Shown: piece by piece, positions 62,178 to 64,000 of the stretch
Position numbering within the stretch: the stretch's first letter is position 1
How the letters are laid out: every line of letters begins with the position of its first letter
From: Oscillospiraceae bacterium
Lineage (GTDB): Bacteria; Bacillota; Clostridia; Oscillospirales; Oscillospiraceae
Length of the DNA stretch: 64,000 bases
Assembly (NCBI GenBank): GCA_017469115.1
Contig: JAFUGY010000053.1
Span: 1 to 64,000, forward strand
Reading direction: 5' to 3'
The notes under the pieces: generated by a model
Told to the model about the DNA's origin: nothing
The model's input: only the letters and a program-made list of their open reading frames with translations
The model's database searches: none
Translations under genes and position numbers: made by a program

Positions 62178-62206
62178 AGTATAGCATAGTTTTATTTCTT
62201 TTGCAA
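62178..62206 (-). promoter_or_regulatory. Promoter of the phosphohexomutase gene
   Basis: Minus strand: TTGCAA, 17 nt, TATACT. Confidence 0.65.
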
Positions 62207-62213
62207 TAGTAAA

Positions 62214-62232
62214 TTTTCGCTTTCGTTTTCGT
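62214..62232. promoter_or_regulatory. DeoR-type operator, distal
   Basis: TTTTCGCTTTCGTTTTCGT: three phased TTTCG boxes just upstream of the mutase -35 and in front of the divergent deoR-type gene. Confidence 0.55.
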
Positions 62233-62287
62233 AAATTCTTCTGTAGTATTCTACCCTGTCCGCAGGCCATTGAAAGGAAGCAGCCTT

Positions 62288-63040
62288 ATGAATCTCTCCC
62301 AACGTCAAAATGAAATTCTCCGTCTCCTGAAGGAGAAAAACTATCTCTCCGTAGAAGAGCTCTCCTCGAGCCTCTCCGTGTCCAAGGTGACCATCCGTTC
62401 CGATCTCACCGCTCTGGAAGAAAAGGGCACGCTCACCCGAACCCACGGGGGAGCCATGATTGCCGAGGTGGCACCGCGTATCGTCACCAATTCCCTCACC
62501 GAGCACGAAGCCGAAAAAAAATCCATCGGGAAAGCGGCGGCAGCCCTTATCCCGGATGATGCGGTGATTATTATCGACTCCGGATCCACTACCTTCCGCA
62601 TTGCGGAATATATCCTCGGCAGATCCCTCACGGTCGTCACCAATTCCCTCCTCGTTTGTGACGCCCTCCGGAACGAAAAAGATATCGAGCTCATGATGCT
62701 CGGCGGCTCCTTCCGCCGGAATATCATGGGCTGCACCGGCCCGCTCACCAAACTGGACCTCTCCCAGATCCACGCCGATTTCTACTTCCTCGGCGGCGGA
62801 GGCTATTCCGACACCCACATCTACTGCTCCAACCTGCAGGAAGCGGAAGTAAAGCAGGCTATGATGAAAGCAGCCGATACCGTCTGCTTTCTGGCGGACT
62901 CCTCCAAAAAAGGCCAGGCCCTTTTCGGCATCACTGCCTCCTGGGACGATATCGACTGCTTTATCACCGACCGGATCGACAGCTCCTTCCAAACCCATCT
63001 TGAATCCAAATCCATCCGCGTCATCACCTCAGAGGACTGA
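62288..63040 (+). CDS. DeoR/GlpR family transcriptional regulator
   Basis: 250 residues. N-terminal DeoR HTH (SQRQNEILRLLKEKNYLSVE, SKVTIRSDLTALEEKG, RTHGGA) and a C-terminal ISOCOT-like sugar-phosphate sensor (VIIDSGSTTFRIAEYI, VTNSLLVCDAL, GGSFRRNIMG). It should repress until a sugar phosphate binds. Likely targets are the mutase gene and itself, given the CGAAAG repeats. ATG at 62288 after AAAGGAAG. Confidence 0.92.
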   Translation: MNLSQRQNEILRLLKEKNYLSVEELSSSLSVSKVTIRSDLTALEEKGTLTRTHGGAMIAEVAPRIVTNSLTEHEAEKKSIGKAAAALIPDDAVIIIDSGSTTFRIAEYILGRSLTVVTNSLLVCDALRNEKDIELMMLGGSFRRNIMGCTGPLTKLDLSQIHADFYFLGGGGYSDTHIYCSNLQEAEVKQAMMKAADTVCFLADSSKKGQALFGITASWDDIDCFITDRIDSSFQTHLESKSIRVITSED

Positions 63041-63079
63041 TTCACCTTATTTTAGCACACACGTTTTTTCCCTTTTATT

Positions 63080-63420
63080 TTATTCCTGCCCCTGTAATGG
63101 TTGCATAATATCCGAATTTTCCTGAAAGGCAACATCGATCTCATCCCTGTAACCTCCCAGGGCCATTAGCAGAACTGCCAGCTCCGCATCGCCGGCCAGA
63201 GCCCGCCTGACTAATCTCAACATAGTCACCGCATACAGATCCGGCTGCAAGTAATAATCCTCTTTAAAGGAAAAAACCTTCCCACCCACTCCATCAGCCT
63301 GTATATTCCGTAACCGATCACAATTTCATTTGTGTCTTTATCTCTGTAATAATGAATCAAACACTCCTTTACGCTGTTCGACCAGGGTTTTCTGATTTCC
63401 GCAAATGGCATGGAATGCAA
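63080..63420 (-). pseudogene. Frameshifted small ORF, unrecognised
   Basis: Two overlapping frames join across a run of six T (63271-63276, A on the plus strand). The 5' frame (from 63420 or 63411, AAAGGAG upstream) reads ...IGYGIYRLMEWVGRF and the 3' frame continues with FSFKEDYYLQPDLYAVTM to a stop at 63080. A one-base correction would give a protein of about 113 residues. Either a mutated gene, a sequencing slip or programmed slippage. No family recognised. Confidence 0.55.
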
Positions 63421-63442
63421 TAGAGTTCCGTCTCCTTTTGTA

Positions 63443-63493
63443 TTCGTTCCGTTTTGTGTTTATAATTCGTTAAAGTTCGTTCTGTTTTGTGTT
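63443..63493. repeat. 18-bp direct repeat in the divergent promoter region
   Basis: TTCGTTCCGTTTTGTGTT (63443-63460) and TTCGTTCTGTTTTGTGTT (63476-63493), one mismatch, 33-bp period (about three helical turns). The second copy abuts the TTGACA of the ATPase promoter. Confidence 0.75.
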
Positions 63494-63520
63494 GACATGC
63501 TCAATCTGTGAAGTTATAAT
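63492..63520 (+). promoter_or_regulatory. Perfect consensus promoter of the AAA ATPase gene
   Basis: TTGACA, 17 nt, TATAAT, the only exact match to both boxes that I found in the window. Confidence 0.85.
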
Positions 63521-63570
63521 ATCTTCGGGCGAATCGATATCAATCATATCCCTGCGGAGGAAAACTACAA

Positions 63571-64000
63571 ATGAAACGAGATCTTTATCAAAAACTGCTG
63601 TTATGGAAAGATAACCCCGATCGTAAACCTTTAGTGATAAAAGGTGCTCGGCAGGTTGGAAAGACCTATCTGATTCAAGAGTTCGGAAATCATGAATTTG
63701 AGCATTTTATCATTCTGAATGCTGATAAAGATCCCCGTGTGAGAGAAATATTTGAACGGGGCTTTCGTGTTGACCGAATTCTGGCTGATATAGAGGTATT
63801 AAGCGGTCATACGATCGTACCCGGAAAAACACTACTCTTCATCGATGAGGTGGGAGATGCCCCGAAAGCACTTGCGGCTCTGAAGTACTTCTGTGAAGAT
63901 GCACCGCAGATTCACATCATCGTAGCAGGTTCTCTATTGGGTCTGGCAATCCATAAAGGGGTTTCTTTCCCGGTAGGCAAGGTTGATGAGCTAACCTTGT
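63571..64000 (+). CDS. AAA ATPase of the DUF4143 type (partial, runs off the window)
   Basis: 143 residues are visible; the gene continues past 64000. N-terminal KRDLYQKLLLWKDNPDRKPL, Walker A GARQVGKTYLI, Walker B TLLFIDEVGDA and the sensor IIVAGSLLGLAI are typical of the bacterial/archaeal AAA-DUF4143 family, whose function is unsettled. SD CGGAGG lies 10 nt before the ATG. With the frameshifted neighbour and strong promoter it looks like an accessory insertion. Confidence 0.9.
   Translation, partial: MKRDLYQKLLLWKDNPDRKPLVIKGARQVGKTYLIQEFGNHEFEHFIILNADKDPRVREIFERGFRVDRILADIEVLSGHTIVPGKTLLFIDEVGDAPKALAALKYFCEDAPQIHIIVAGSLLGLAIHKGVSFPVGKVDELTL

Overview
The window reads as chromosomal DNA of an anaerobic, probably gut, rumen or digester, Gram-positive Clostridia. 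The evidence is glutamine synthetase type III, class II GalT, the CpsB/C/D tyrosine-kinase module, LCP, DegV, DUF975, DUF1015, TsaE/TsaB and consensus sigma-A promoters (TTGACA-17-TATAAT type). The many 'MKKxLALxLALxMVL...AxA' signal peptides and proline-rich 'PTPEPxP' linkers fit Christensenellales-like lineages, but that placement is an impression. No rRNA, tRNA, CRISPR array, insertion sequence or phage gene was recognised.

Layout. (1) 266-9206, minus: a pectin/rhamnogalacturonan operon led by a tripartite tricarboxylate transporter (tctC-tctB-tctA), then an alpha/beta hydrolase, a GH28 with SLH-like repeats, a GH105, a sugar isomerase and an Ogt. It diverges from a gene encoding two complete LysR regulators fused head to tail (9416-11323). 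(2) 11452-16609, plus: a lipoprotein, class II galT and a Tet(M)/EF-G-like GTPase fused to a Rae1/YacP-type NYN nuclease. (3) 16678-21312, minus: a galactose mglBAC operon with an enlarged permease and a small membrane protein. (4) 21538-28499: DUF975, RodA/FtsW, tsaE-tsaB, upp-DUF1015 and a membrane-anchored solute-binding-like protein. (5) 28697-37475: ilvA, xylA, a PfkB kinase, GSIII, DegV and an SNF symporter. (6) 37716-44332: DacF-type peptidase, FAH-family protein, rhomboid-like protein, then rlmB overlapping an 880-residue protein that reads as a degenerate P1B-ATPase. (7) 44383-56302: exopolysaccharide genes, comprising a glycosyltransferase, BspA-type LRR protein, LCP, small secreted protein, CpsB/D/C, an SGNH-like protein lacking catalytic residues, and a tightly coupled four-gene UDP-uronate operon headed by an HTH-UDP-glucose dehydrogenase fusion. 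(8) 56453-63040: a second TTT operon with a metallo-beta-lactamase-fold gene, a phosphohexomutase and a divergent DeoR regulator with operator-like repeats. (9) Right edge: a frameshifted ORF and the start of a DUF4143-type AAA ATPase with a perfect consensus promoter.

How the genes may fit together (inference): pectin is depolymerised and its uronates imported by the first TTT system. A galacturonokinase-like GHMP kinase plus a nucleotidyltransferase in the EPS region could return galacturonate to UDP-GalA, which is also made de novo by UDP-glucose dehydrogenase and a 4-epimerase. Galactose enters by MglBAC and GalT. The strongest candidates for undescribed biology are the GTPase-NYN fusion, the pseudo-P1B-ATPase coupled to RlmB with a short SD-bearing uORF upstream, the tandem LysR, the HTH-UGDH fusion, and a hairpin that appears to bring a displaced Shine-Dalgarno to galT.
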